64,000 bases of DNA from Agrostemma githago (GCA_958450325.1 OY288257.1:14155873-14219872); one strand, 5' to 3'. Numbered from the stretch's first letter, positions 33,701 to 45,395 are shown. A program made the numbers and translations. Notes: a model not told the origin generated them from the letters alone.

Positions 33701-36700
33701 TGACAAGTTGGTAAAACAAAAGAAGTTTTATCATATCAAATCACGAGTATTTATCGTGTACAGTAATATATAAGTAGAATGACGATTCTACGAAATTACA
33801 TCATATGAAATGGCTACACATTTGCGCACAATATCAAGTAGCCTATTGAATAAAGATTTTATAAATCCGTACGACCGTCGACATATTTATTGGTATCAAT
33901 GAGCTCATAATCCTGAAATTCATCAAAGTTATTGATGATATTGAACAGTATACAATACCGTTTGCATATCGAGTCATCATGCTGATATATAGAAACTAAG
34001 TATATCATTTCATGTTAGTTTTCTTATCACATCGTTGCATCATTTCATATTCATATACTTTAAATTTAGTCACATATTATATTTGTGCAAATTTTGATAA
34101 TCTGACTATACTTTGAAATGTTGAAGTTAGATGAAGACGCAACAATCAAAGACTATCTTCATATTATCCGTATAACTATTTGAAGATCAGTGATAGATTT
34201 CTAATTATCGAAGATGTCTATGGAGTTTATCAAGTATGATGATTGTTATTTCAATATCGAGACTTATAATTACATCATGGATAATACAGTTATTTTCCGA
34301 GTGATGTAACTATCAGGGGGAGTATGCACGCGCTGTACTCTTTTTCCTTATCTATGGTTTTGTCCCACTGGGTTTTCCATGGAAAGGTTTTGATGAGGCA
34401 GCATCATATGCGTGTTTGAGGAATAATGTACTCTATTTTAGACTAGTTTTTTTCCCACAGGATTTTTTTCGAGTGAGGTTTTTATGAGACATTATTCCGT
34501 AATGTACATTCAAGGGGGAGTGTTATGAAATCATAGTAGGTGAATGTCCATTGGGCTTCTGACCCATATGTAAACTCCCTTATCATTACTAATGTACTAT
34601 ATATATCTCTCTCAATGACATGAATAAGATAACTCTCTCACATATTTCTCGCTCTATTTTCTTTCTAGTTTTCCTTTCTTTCTCGTTTTATAACACAGAG
34701 TATATAATTAGGAAATATTATGGATGTCATGATAGTACAAATTGATCCCTCCATTTAAATCTAATAGACACATTTGCTTTTTGGACATTAACAATTAAAG
34801 AGAACTAGTATAGATCATGTGCATGTACGCACGTTAGTATTTATAGAAAAAAAAAATTAAATTTAGGAACCAAATGATTTTTCATATTTTTATCCTTGTA
34901 TTTGGATATAATAACATAACTTGAAATTGGATAATTGATCAAGATAACGACCTAAACTGATATAATGAAATATGTGGTCTAGAAGTAACTATTGCCTCTG
35001 TGTTTTATGGTTATTTCATGTAAATAATCCAAACTATTGTCTAACTTCTTAGAATAATCTCAACAACACTTAATCTCAAAATAAATTGAACTTTAGTTAC
35101 ATTCCTCTCACACAATACTAGATGACCGGCTACCTAATTCACAAGTCATCATTTTCCCTAATTTATCCATACTTCCCATATTTAAACTATGAATCACCAT
35201 TACCAATAATTTCACCATATTATTAATTATTAACACATCATCTCACCATTTTCGATCATCACCAACACATATACAATTAGTGGTGTGCAAAATCTGGTCC
35301 GGACTGGAAAAAATGGATCGATCCGTACCAGAATCTACTGTATCGAAACCGGAATTAAAAATTCCGATCCGATCTTTGGGCCAAATATGTTGGTGATTTT
35401 CGATGCAGTCATGACCCTTTTTTTCTGGATTGGTTTCGATCGGAATTATGGTTATTCGATTTAAAATCTGGTCCAACGGACAAGAATTTCAAACCTGAAT
35501 TGAAATTTATTTTGGAAATTATGGTCCGACCGGTCAGGTCCAATCTTGGACCAGAATTTTTCCGGTCCGCTCCCAATTTTTCAAAATATTTTAATTCCGG
35601 TCATATTCTGGTTTGGGAATTTGAGAGTTTCGGTTCTGATCCAGTCCTGGACCAGTACGTGGACATTATTTCTACATACAACCAAATCCATCATTTCCAT
35701 TACACCATTTCAAATTCCACCTTAAATCGTCCACCACATTTTCGAACTACCATTGCTCCTCCACCAGTAGACTATCGCTGGGTCTTTAAATATCAACAAC
35801 AAGCATAAAAATGTAAATTTTCATCAACAACGGCTGAGGGTTTGTATTGGGGTGATCTACAACTTCGTCAACGACACAGCAGAGTGGTATTAATAGTGGG
35901 GAAGTGTTTTTATACTGGGAAGGAGACAAGGGGAAGAAAAAAGAAGAGAGAGAATATGTCACTTCTAACTTGAGATAACAGGTAGAAATGAACTGAGATT
36001 AGTTTTGGAAGATGCATTTAAAAATTCAATTTATTTTTGAATCAAGTGTAGTTGAGATTATTCTAAGAAGATGGTTAATAGTTTGGATTATTACTATGGA
36101 ATAACCCTATGTTTTATGTGTCATTCATATTTCTCGAGACATTCAGTCCTCTTTTAAATATCTTTGAAAATATATTAATAGATTGTGAAATGTAATTCAC
36201 ATTAAATTTATATTCAAACTGAGTAGGATAATTTTATACTTCGTAATTTATAGACTCGTGCAACAAAACATTTGTTTATTTGTCATTTTGTTTTGTCTGT
36301 ACAAAATGCAGTTGTCAATAATTGTTTTCTTATTTAAGTATTGAATCCACAATATATTTTTCAATGAAACACGTGTCACATCCATTTTAAAATTTTCTCG
36401 TCTAAACAATATTTTTTTGTTCAACGAAACGCGCACATAGTCGCATTATACTACAGGGGAGGGTGGATTTGAACTGTGACCTATAGTCACAGGGTACCTA
36501 ATCTTAACCACGAATTAAGTTAAGAAATCTTTAGTCATAAACAATATTCTTGTTATATGGATTGTATTTGTGATAAAAAAAAATTATAAAATCACCGCAG
36601 AAACTAAAAATTATTACAATAATAGATTTATTAACTTTGGTTCAAAAATAACATACATATTTAAAAATTGGAAATATATTTTGACTATTACAAAAATAAC

Positions 36701-39700
36701 ATAAATCGATATATTTTGTACTATTCAAAATTTATTCTCATCCGCTAACATCTATACGTCCAAACCCTTATATAAACCGTGCATCTACACGATGTTAGTC
36801 GCATAACGAAACAATAACGGACAGAAGAAACCGAGAGGGACTAACAATAAACGGGACAGAAAAAACCGAGACAAACAACCCGAGGACAACGTTAAAGGAA
36901 CGGAAACCGAGACAACAATCGGGACAGAATCGGACGGAGCGGGAATCAGAACTGGAACCGAATAGAAATCGGGACAAAATTGGAACTGAGACAAAAACGG
37001 AACAACAGTGTCGTGGTACGATAGCCACTGACTTGAAAACTATATCGGCATGCCACGGTGGTTATCGCCTACAACGCCGTTAGTTCCCCAAGGTTAACAT
37101 TGCAACTCTTAGACCCGACCACTCGCGTATGAGAACTTTGGAACAACCAGAAACGTACCCAAGGAAGAAGAACGAGAATAAGAAAGATTAGTGTGAGAAG
37201 AGGTAGAGGAGACGAGATTTTGTGTGTGTCTAAAGTGTGAGAGGAGGTCAATATTTATAGGCAAGAAGCCTCACAACACCTTCAAAAATACAGTAATTAA
37301 GGGCCTAAAATGTGCGTAATAAATGGCTTAATGACCCCTCTTGAAACTCGTAACAGTTAGATTTGACTGAGACAATTCACACCTTACACCGAATCTGGAC
37401 AACACAACAAAGCCTTATGAACCTAGACACACACAGCCCACGAAGCCCAAAAGATTAAAAGTCTGGCATAGCTCGCACTGCAGGAGCCCGTACCGGGCGG
37501 AGCCATCGAGTGCAAGGCATAGTTCCAAGCCCATCACTCCCCATAAAGGCCCACTAGACACACACATCCCACGAAAGTCCAATATAGTAAAAGTCGGGCA
37601 CAGGCCGCACCGCAGGAGCCCGAACCAGGCCGAGCCAGCGCAGGCGTGGGGTATAGTTCCAAGCCCATCAATCCGACACACACAGCCCACGAAATCCCAA
37701 AAGAGTAAAAGTCAGACACAGCCCACACTACAGGCCAAGCTAGCGCGCGTGGGGTATAGTTCCAAGCCCATAACTCCGACACACACAGCCCACGAAAGCC
37801 CAAAAGAGTAAAAATCAAGCACAGTTTGCACTGCGGGAACCCATAACAGGCCAGCCAAAACAGCATGCGTGGGGTATAGTTCGAAGCCCATCACTCCGAC
37901 ACACACAGCCCACGAAAGCCCAAAAGAGTAAAAGTCAGGCATAACCCGCACTGCAGGTCAAGCCATCGCTCATGGGGTATAGTTCCAAGCCCATCACTCC
38001 GACACACACATCCCACGAAAGCCCAAAAGAGTAAAAGTCAGGCACAACCCGCACTGTAGAAGCCCGTTCCATGCCAAGACAGCGCGCGTGCGGGGTATAG
38101 TTCCAAGCCCATAACTCTGACACACACAGCCCACGAAAGCCCAAAAGAGTAAAAGTCAGGCACAACCCGCACTATAGGAGCCCGTACCGGGCCAAGACAG
38201 CGCGCGTGTGGGGTATAGTTCCAAGCCCATTACTCTGACACACATAGCCCACGAAAGCTCAAAAGAGTAGAAGTCAAGCATAGTCCACAGGGAGCCCGTA
38301 CCAGGACAAGACAGCACGCCCGGGGTATAGTTCCAAGCCCATCACTCCACATAAAAGACCCAAACACCTCATTATCTCACAACTATTAACCCATAAACAA
38401 GGAGACCTTATAAATGGGATATAAGGTCTCAAAACTACCGATGTACTCCCTCCGGACACTATTTTTCGCCCCATTCTATTAAAATACCCCTCACAACAAT
38501 TCATGAAGTGGGGCGAAAAATAATGACCGGAGGGAGTATGATGTTAGCTAATACTCACGCGTAAGAGAAAGGCAACAACAACTTTGCTATTAACCAAGTA
38601 ACCAACACACTAGGCCTAAGCTAAGCTAAGATTATGGTTTAGAAGAGGGAATGAATTGAGTTGAAGTATGTTACCTCGTAGCTGGAGAAGATGGTTGGCT
38701 GCATACGCTTGATATCAAAAGTAGGGATGACAATATTAGTCAACGTCTGATGTAACCTCGTATTTCCAAGTTTCTCTTTCGCTAGATTATGTAGGTATTT
38801 TCCATCATATTTTGGTCCTTCAAACGACTTTAGTATCATCGTCCCATGACTGAATAATGAGCTACATGCAGTTTACCATTTCAACAAAATTTATTAGGGA
38901 CTATCATATAAACATAATAAATACATATATAATCACACGTAACTTCTGTCCTAGTCAATAGTTTAAATTTTCCCTTTTTAGATCGTGTCGGTCAATAATT
39001 TACGTTTTCTATTTTACAAAGTTTTTTATCCTAAACTTTTTTGTTTTCTAACAAACTAACAACAAATCGCGGCTCACTAATTTTTAATACCTTAATCTTT
39101 GTATATATAAGGTAAATATAAACTTTATGTTAAAACGGATGGGTAAATATATGAGATAATAATGGTATGTGTACTACCTAGCTTGGGGGAAAATTTTAGG
39201 ACAATGATCAAGGTAGAATTGCTTGATATCTTTTGCAGCAAATAATGGGCGATTATTGTGGTCAGGTGCGGTTAGCATGGCAGTCACAAGACCACCTGTG
39301 CTCGTTCCTGCCATCACGTCGAAATAATCTGCAAGTCTCACATGCTCTCCGTCCAACCTCTACATTAATTAGTACAATAATAATGATCTTTAGTCACCTA
39401 ATACTTCTCACAATAATATGAGTTAAATAAATAACTGAACATGTAACACAATTTTTAAATGCAAATATAGCGTCCTGAAAGCTATCCTGGATTAGATTTT
39501 TAGGTGCTCAACATTCTTATACGGAGTATTGAATTTTGGTCTTTGAGAAATGCTCAATGAGAAAGGGCTCCGTTTGGGCGTGCTTTTAGCTAGTTTATTT
39601 GACCAAAATTTCAATTAATTTATATTTGTGTGAGTGTTTAGTAAGTAGCTATTTTAAATTGTACTCGTAATAGTGGAAGTAGCATGTGAAAATTAGCTTC

Positions 39701-40065
39701 TTGATGAGCTTTTTTTTATTTCTCTTTTTTTTTTTCTTTTTTTTACTTGAATAATTAGTATTACATCAATATCTGTTAATGTCATTTTAGCTAGTTTATG
39801 AGCTCCTCATTTCGAAAATTTTTCTTAATAGTTTCCAGCTAACTGGTAAGCTTTATTGAGCTAGTTTATGAGCTACTTTTGCCAACTAGAGTAAAAATAT
39901 CACTTAATTAAAGTGTGTAATTTCATATCATACCTGAAGTTCAGATTCTAAAAAGCAAAGGATTGTTCCAGGGATAACCCCTCGAATGCCACCTCCATCA
40001 ATGCTAAGAACAGTGATCAAATTACCGTAAGTTGGAGCTTGTAGAAGAGACTTTGTTCTTTCCAT
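21766..40065 (-). CDS. Patatin-like phospholipase (lipid acyl hydrolase), seven exons
   Basis: Exons on the minus strand: 40065-39934, 39359-39178, 38861-38675, 22912-22751, 22638-22336, 22145-21973 and 21871-21766, total 1245 nt, 414 residues plus TAA. All introns have GT-AG ends and join in frame. The lengths of about 400-410 aa usual for plant patatin-like proteins fit. Exon 1 holds the oxyanion loop DGGGIRG, exon 2 the nucleophile elbow GTSTGG (Ser64), exon 4 DICIGTSAAPTYLPAH and the catalytic DGG (Asp213). The family hydrolyses acyl groups from membrane lipids, in the cytosol or at membranes, often in defence or lipid turnover. No signal peptide is evident. ATG 40065 is in good context (GACATGG) with a TATA box upstream. 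Odd: intron 3 is 15,762 bp and full of transposons. The coding sequence looks functional. Confidence 0.92.
23770..24033 (+). repeat. Copia 5' LTR with TATA box
   Basis: 264 bp. The promoter motif TATATAAAG begins at 23918, with a counterpart near 28252 in the 3' LTR. Confidence 0.93.
24079..28109 (+). pseudogene. gag-pol: Copia gag-pol polyprotein, three lesions
   Basis: Gag: residues FGGENYDYWCIKMK near 24120; two CCHC zinc knuckles at about 24847-24888 and 24910-24951. Protease WLIDSGCTNHM near 25046. GAG-pre-integrase LWHRRYGH near 25430. Integrase: DVCGP (25625), RSDKGKEY (25812), NGVSERKNK (25914). RT: FAPVARHDTVR (26810), YGLKQAPRAWY (27006), YVDDLL (27150). RNase H: STAEAEYVAAS (27755). 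The order IN before RT is the Ty1/copia order. Lesions: TAA at 24562-24564, a one-base frame change near 25510, TGA at 26679-26681. The final stop TAG (28107-28109) lies in the first bases of the 3' LTR. As read, no functional polyprotein can be made. Confidence 0.93.
28104..28367 (+). repeat. Copia 3' LTR
   Basis: 264 bp, matches the 5' LTR except a single A/T change in ttatgcaa(a/t)ttac. Confidence 0.93.
31572..34695 (+). mobile_element. Non-autonomous LTR retrotransposon, 3.1 kb
   Basis: 175-bp LTRs (31572-31746 and 34521-34695; TGTTATG...ATAACA) differ at three bases by eye; TSD CAGAG at 31567-31571 and 34696-34700. The primer-site region CGTTATCAGCACGAG follows the 5' LTR directly and a purine tract CAAGGGGGAG precedes the 3' LTR. 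The text before it (GTTTTGTCCCACTGGGTTTTCC, 34361) is of a kind found near the 3' end of plant copia elements. The internal 2.8 kb has no gag or pol, so it would depend on a helper element. A hairpin repeat array lies in the leader (31831-32163). Confidence 0.93.
31831..32163 (+). repeat. Tandem hairpin units in the leader of the 3.1-kb element
   Basis: About eight units of 40-45 bp beginning CAATCCTTG. Most contain CCTTGC, a 9-nt loop (ATCTCTCAA or similar) and GCAAGG, a 6-bp stem. Units decay towards the right end. An ORF through the array is only the translated repeat. The position soon after the primer site is where packaging and dimerisation signals lie in LTR elements. Confidence 0.82.
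34701..35008. other. Intron sequence without recognised features
   Basis: AT-rich. It may be the far end of the decayed copia element, but no motif supports this. Confidence 0.4.
35009..36107. mobile_element. Mutator-like non-autonomous element with long terminal inverted repeats
   Basis: Inverted repeats of about 85-90 bp face each other: left GGTTATTTCATGTAAATAAT onward, right end the complement of GGGTTATTCCATAGTAATAA onward. Both continue into CCAAACTATT, CTTCTTAGAATAATCTCAAC and AAATAAATTGAA. The flanks TGTGTTTTAT and TATGTTTTAT match at 9 of 10 bases, fitting the 9-bp duplications of Mutator-like elements. No transposase. The centre (35280-35700) is rich in CCGG-type words and may be a second insertion. 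Confidence 0.72.
36440..36515 (-). repeat. tRNA-related (SINE-like) fragment
   Basis: The minus strand contains an A-box-like TGGTTAAGATTAGG and, about 28 nt later, the B-box GTTCAAATCC, spaced as in tRNA-derived plant SINEs. No complete tRNA fold and no tail were confirmed. Confidence 0.4.
36516..37415. other. Intron sequence, no supported gene
   Basis: 36780-37000 is purine-rich with recurring CGGGACAGAA-like words. 37050-37260 reads like a transcribed leader with a TATTTATAGG on the plus strand. No protein family is recognised. Confidence 0.4.
37420..38345. repeat. Minisatellite, about eight units of 103-131 bp
   Basis: Each unit runs ACACACAGCCCACGAAAGCCCAAAAGAGTAAAAGTCAGGCACA..., then GTATAGTTCCAAGCCCATCACTCC. 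Unit lengths fall mainly near 120 and 103 bp; the short ones lack a segment like AGGAGCCCGTACCGGG. Frames across the array (for example 37415-38165, minus) only translate the repeat and are not called as genes. GC content is far above the surrounding intron. Confidence 0.9.
38446..38536. mobile_element. Stowaway MITE
   Basis: 91 bp, with inverted ends CTCCCTCCGGACACTATTTT and the complement of CTCCCTCCGGTCATTATTTT, continuing through TCGCCCCA; flanked by TA on both sides. This is the Tc1/mariner-related Stowaway pattern. Confidence 0.93.
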
Positions 40066-40187
40066 GTCAACAAAAAAAAAAACTGAGTTATAAATTTGTA
40101 AATTATAATTTAATTAATAAGCGAGGCTCGCTGGTATGATTGAAGTAAGAGTATGAACAATGAAGGATTAGGTTAGACGTGCATGGC

Positions 40188-40200
40188 AATATATATATAC
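40188..40200 (-). promoter_or_regulatory. TATA box of the patatin-like gene
   Basis: The minus strand reads GTATATATATATT about 125-135 nt upstream of the ATG, leaving room for a leader of about 100 nt. No transcript data, so this is a positional inference. Confidence 0.55.
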
Positions 40201-40881
40201 AAGTTAGTACATGCATTTCATTGGATGCCAAGTTTTCGTGTCGCGTACAATCAATATTCCAACCACTATGATTTTTTTTTCTAGGCAACTTGAAATTTCT
40301 TGTTCAAATATGAGTCCCTTTTACTTATAAAAAATCCGGTTTACGTATTCATCCACTTAGGGCATCCACAATAGGGTTTCATTTGAGAGATTCATTGTAA
40401 ATGGACGAACTAACATCATTGTTAGGTTCTTTTTGTGGTTCGTCCGTAGAAGGGAGTTTGTGCAGATGAACCAAGTTCATCTTTGAGCACAATGAAGAGG
40501 AGAGGAGAGAGTGAGCATCACCCTTTAATATAATAATGAAGGATGTTGTAGGGTGAGATTCACGCAAAACAAATGCAAGTTGTGGTGAGAGAGTGAGCAT
40601 CTTTCTTGCACATTCCAATTGTGATTTCTTTTTTGCACACTAGTTAATCAATTTTTATCTATTCAATTATTTTCTCTATTAACAATAATTTTTGTTTAGA
40701 ACAATTTTTCTATTAATAATACGTTTTCTATTGTTGGAACCTGAATCGGAGTCGACCCAGAAAATACTCTGACCCGATAAATTTATACGTAGTAATAGAC
40801 AGATAAATTTATACCTGTTTTTTAGGTTCATGAGCTCCTTTTTTTAATTTACCCGTAACCCGTTTGATTCGAACCCGATAC

Positions 40882-41777
40882 CAGTGGCGGATCCAGGAAT
40901 ATAGGAGAGGGGGTTCACTTTTTAAAAAAAAATTGCGAATAGTTATAAAAATATAACTAAAAATTGAAATTCATTTTGCCGCCACATAATTACATATCTT
41001 CATTTAAAACCAAACTAAATTTTTTGTAACTAATTGAAATACACAAAGTGTAACAAATAAAGACTCCCCATTTTCATTGATTTTTTTCGCCTTAAATGTG
41101 TTATACGGAGTATTTCTTAAGGAAATTATACTCCGTACCTAACAAGAAAGTAAAGAAATCAAAGAAATATTTGAAAAAAGAAATGCGTAACATGTCAATG
41201 AAATGAAGGAGTAATATAAAAACCCAAAATTAGGGTTACACAATTGGAAGTTATATTTAATTGACTCTAATCATTAAAAAAACAAAACCCAAAAATTGAC
41301 ATAAAAAAATACTCCGTACCTGAAATACTCAAATACATATAACCTAGATAAAAAATTGATGGGAAGCCAACAAATAAATTACATTCTTCCAAAAAAAACA
41401 AATAAATAGCATTAAAAAAATCCAAAATTAGGTTCCACGAATTTGGAGTTATATATAAATTTAAAAGTATTTCATAATTGACAATAACAAAACGATAACC
41501 AAATTAACATAAAAAAGAAACCAAAAGGCAAAAAACATAGAACTAGAAAAGAGAGCATGAGGGGATTCGAACCGCGAAAAAGAGAACTTAAGAGGATTTG
41601 AACCCCCGCCACAAGTACCATCAACCAACCTCCTTACCAATGCGCCACATTACTCTCAGTTGCTTTTTGCTCACTCAAAATGTACAAGTACATAAACGTC
41701 AGTATTTTTCTTAAAAAAAATTGAAAACCGAAGGGTGCGCACGTGGGGTGCTGTGCGCACCCCTAGGTCCGCCCCGG
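40882..41777. mobile_element. hAT-like non-autonomous element (nested)
   Basis: 896 bp with an exact 8-bp duplication CCCGATAC at 40874-40881 and 41778-41785. Ends CAGTGGCGGATCCAGG and the complement of CCGGGGCGGACCTAGG. The 8-bp duplication indicates hAT. A tRNA-like segment lies inside on the minus strand. Confidence 0.85.
41565..41660 (-). other. tRNA-like segment inside the hAT-like element
   Basis: The minus strand has an A-box-like TGGCGCATTGGTAAGG followed after about 30 nt by GGTTCAAATCC, a good B box. The full cloverleaf is not evident, so it is not called a tRNA gene. Confidence 0.4.
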
Positions 41778-42401
41778 CCCGATACGACCCGTTAAGTTTG
41801 AGTTGAAACCCGACCAACTCGGTATGAACTATTTCCGACCCAACAAGACAAACAAGTAATTTAGTTTAATTTAATTTTTTAAAAAGTGTTTGTATTAATT
41901 ATTTTTACTAGTTCATTGTTAAAGTAATCCAAAATGGTTATTAATTAAATATATGATATTTTATTAGAAATTAATTGTTGGGAGTAGATTATGGGTGGGA
42001 ACCATTCATGAACTTGGATGGACTTTTACCATTGTTGATACAAGTTCATAAGTGTTGAGTTTGTAAGTAAATGACGTGGCGGCAAATGGACCACAATGAA
42101 ACCCAAACCATTGTGGTTGCTCTTAAATTTGACATTGTTTATTGGACACAATATAAATGACTATGAGTCGCCGTGAGGATGACATTTGTGTCACAATTAT
42201 CATATGAGTTTTTCTTCCCTAATTTATTCTACACAAATTGGTTGATTTTAATCTTCTATCTATATACTAATTATGGCAAACCAGTAAAAAAGAATTTGAC
42301 ACGTATCGCGTTTTCAATGAAAATTTTCTCGCCTAGAGTAATTTATACTAATGGCCTAACCAGGATTGGGTTATTCAAAGACTTATCAAACTAATACTCT
42401 G

Positions 42402-42784
42402 TAAGAAATTTCAAGAATTTCGAAAATTCAAGCTTTCAAAAAAAATCAATTTTCCCCAGCACGAGTCATTTTACTACCTACGTTGCATTTTATGTGACTT
42501 ATGTAGGTACGACTAAAACAGGGACATGCAACCCTCTGAATCTCCCCAGCATTTTCACGGGATGGGCCTACACACAGGCGCACCCAGGACTTACGCGACA
42601 AGTCCAAATGCCCCACGGAGGTACTATCATCAAGCTCAGGTATGATTTCTGTCTTATGGCTGGCGAGCCCTTCACGCAAGTCTAACGGACTATAAACGAC
42701 CCGAACGGAAGTCTATCATGTCTTAATTGGCTTGGTAGCTACTCTGACTTTTCCCTGTCCAAGCCTCAGTCAGAGTGGGGGCTC
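42402..42784 (+). repeat. Truncated 3' internal end of a Tat element
   Basis: Nearly the same sequence as 61771-62158, which precedes the downstream LTR: aagaaatttcaag start, ACTTATGTAGGTACGACT, GGGATGGGCCTACACACAGG, and the purine tract CAGAGTGGGGGCTC directly before the LTR. It is cut off sharply at about 42402. It shows that a second element copy once lay to the left. Confidence 0.88.
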
Positions 42785-45395
42785 TGTAGACACCCGCATT
42801 TTGACTGTCAGGTGTCTATGGCAGTTTCCAAAAAACACCCGATGATGATCGGACGCTAACGTGTTTCTACGCGCTCGGATACGGGCTCAAATCCATTAGT
42901 TGCTGGCTAACGCACTTACGGAGTACAAATCTCACAAAATCAACCTCAAATCCAGGTCCTGTGGGCCGTTTCCAATCAAATAACGCTAATTTGGGCCGAA
43001 ACCGACAACGGAAATAAAACCGACTTTCAGCGATTGGGTCAACCCCCGTCAAAGTCGTTTCCGAGACATACAAAACAGCCCCTCACAACATCAAAAGTCC
43101 AAGTCAAACACAAACCCATCAAAAAAAATCCAAGTCACGGTCCAAAGCAATGGACCCGCGCGACCCAGCTGGGCCACTCGATCGAGTGCCCCACCCACCC
43201 GATCGAGTAGGCCCATATTCAAGCCCGACTGCAGGCGTAACGGGCCACTCAACCGAGTCAGGTGGTTACTAGGTCGAGTAACCCTAACCGGGTGCCCTAG
43301 CCTTTGCCTATATAAGCAACCCCATGCACACTCAATTACACATCTTTGGACAACCCTAACATCTTTTACACAACTCTACAACCCTAATTCAAACCCTAGC
43401 ACTACACTAGCAAACCCTAAACCTAGCTTTAGGAATCGAAACGCTAACCACCATAACTCAACCTCCATAAAACCTCGAAACTCCCGTGTTGAAGCCACGA
43501 CTACGAGTCCGTTCCGAGACAAGAACATGTAGGTTGAGGGTGTCAAAACCCCTTTCCATCCCTCTTCTTTTCCTCTCGTCATCGTCCTCCTTTTCTTCGT
43601 TTTTTTCGTTTTTTTTCTTTTATTATTTTCTTTATCGCATCATAATATCGATAATACCGTTAGTATCAAAACATTAAGATACTTGTCGATTTGTGTCGAA
43701 TGTGAGTGATGGTGGGATAAGGAAAACCGAATATACAAGTGTACTGCACACAGCGTTGCCGGTCGCTTATCCCATCACCCCGATCATTTGATTATTGAAA
43801 CAAGTTAACTCAAACAATAATCCGTTTTATTTCGTTTTCATCATTATTCAAGTCACATATTTGCATCGATTTTAAAAAACAAGCATTCTATTTAATAAGG
43901 GTCGAAACCCGTTGACGCGGATCTGACATCATGATCTCTAGGGATTTATTTCGATGTCGGAGAAGCCGAGGGAATCAAGTCTTCTAATTCAAAGCAAGGT
44001 GTCGATCCATTAGATTCGATACTAATTCCATAATTGGATGTCGAATCTATCGGTCTAGTCACATAAATTAATTAACGTGATTTACTCATATCGCGATAGT
44101 TAATTTAAGACGACTAAAATCAATTTAATATTTTCACTCTAGTATTCCATATCGATTCAATAATCGAATATGGGATACAACGAGTATTCAAATTCGGAAT
44201 CGAGTATAAGTCCCACAATATTTGTATTCGGTTCAACAAAATCAATGATTCGTAAAAAACCCGAATCGAGCATAAGTCATACAATATTTATTCCCAATTC
44301 GGTAAAACCGTCGAATTGTCAAAAATCAAGAGCAATTTCAAAATCAATAATAAAAGTGCAAGCGAACCTGGTTCGTACAGGTGCCACTCGACCGAGTGCC
44401 TCGGCCACTCGATCGAGTGACATCACAACTTAGCGAGCAGAATGCTCTTTCGACCTCTACTCGGTCGAGTCTCATAGTGACTCGATCGAGTAGCGACGTA
44501 GTTGAACGAGTTGGCCAATAACTCGGCCAAGTAAGGTCTAAAACGCAAAGCAGAAACCTCTTTTAGAGGTCCACTCGATCGAGTCTATCGACCACTCGAT
44601 CGAGTGACCTCATCACGACCAATACCGTGAGTCGTACATTCTTCTTTTTAAACTCGATAGTATTTTATGACTTGGGTCGACACGTGTCTAATTAATCACG
44701 TGTATTACTATCTTTTCAAACCATGCATCATCTCACTACATCATTCAATTTTATTCAATAATTTGCAAACCATTATTATCATCATCTCGTTACTAACCGC
44801 TTGTTCTTTTGTCAATTTAATTCTTGTTTATTTTATTGTACTAAAATGAACCCGCATGCTAAAATACAACTTTGACGTTAATTTTAGTTGCATTAAATTG
44901 ACATGGAAACCCTTTTTCAATTCCATTCACATGCTTAGGGAAAATAATCTTTGCATATCATTTTCCCGTTCTAATAACGCGCGTATTAGAAAGTCATTCG
45001 AGATCTTAGTGGAGGCCGCTAAGTGCGGGCGGGGTTGGGTGTCCATCGTGGGCTTTCCAACACGTACCCTCACCCCTTACTCAGAACCTTGGTTTCCGGA
45101 TACCCGAATCCATTGGCATACGAGAGTCATTCAATACACGATATCCGATAATGTCGGTATCAGTATCAAATGCAAAGGGACGAGCCCAATAAACTCTAAC
45201 ATCGGAAATGGGCCATATTTTGTATACGGCTCACTACGACATATAGTGGGCTCAAACGGGTCCGAACTCCCACAAAGTTCGGTGGCGACTCCACTTCGAC
45301 CTAAATTTCAATTCGATCCATTCTCATATGGAGATTCATTCGCCTACCCAAACCCGCGCGTGGCCGCGTCGGGGTGGACCTACGTCATGTCCACA
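42785..45395 (+). repeat. Tat-lineage LTR (shared between two copies)
   Basis: 2611 bp, TGTAGACACCC...CATGTCCACA. TATA box TATATAAG at 43309. A series of CACTCGATCGAGTG palindromes at 43175-43265 (U3) and 44385-44606. On the left is 3' internal sequence with a purine tract, on the right a primer site and gag, so one LTR serves as the 3' LTR of a left copy and the 5' LTR of a right copy. ORFs within it are not supported. Confidence 0.88.

Larger units (their letters stand above)
22913..38674 (-). other. Intron 3 of the patatin-like gene, 15.8 kb
   Basis: The donor (GAG|GTAACA at 38675/38674) and acceptor (TTAATTAG|GTG at 22913/22912) join codons ...SSYE and VKRTPS, as in the normal protein family. 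The intron contains a decayed copia, a young copia, a 3.1-kb LTR element, a Mutator-like element, a SINE-like fragment, a minisatellite and a Stowaway MITE. Nothing recognisable lies in 22913-23300. The other six introns are absent or 101-574 bp, so this one grew by insertion. Confidence 0.88.
40360..42122. mobile_element. PIF/Harbinger-like non-autonomous element
   Basis: Left end GGGCATCCACAATAGGGTTTC and right end the complement of GAGCAACCACAATGGTTTGG are imperfect inverted repeats. TTA flanks both (40357-40359 and 42123-42125), as in PIF/Harbinger insertions. About 860 bp belong to it once the nested hAT-like element is removed. No transposase frame; the minus frame 40379-40618 is not supported. 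Confidence 0.7.

Noticed and set aside
37415..38504. Overlapping minus-strand frames across the GC-rich array, looking like a repetitive membrane protein
   Set aside because: They are translations of the minisatellite in all three frames, with no start context and no family match.
39540..39900. A possible Tourist-like MITE in intron 1 (GGGCTCCGTTTGGGCGTG start)
   Set aside because: No matching inverted end or target duplication could be located.
45281..45296. GGTGGCGACTCCAC as an alternative primer site in the Tat LTR
   Set aside because: It lies 100 bp inside the LTR; the LTR end and a better-placed site are at 45395-45416, and the inverted LTR at 63337 confirms the terminus.
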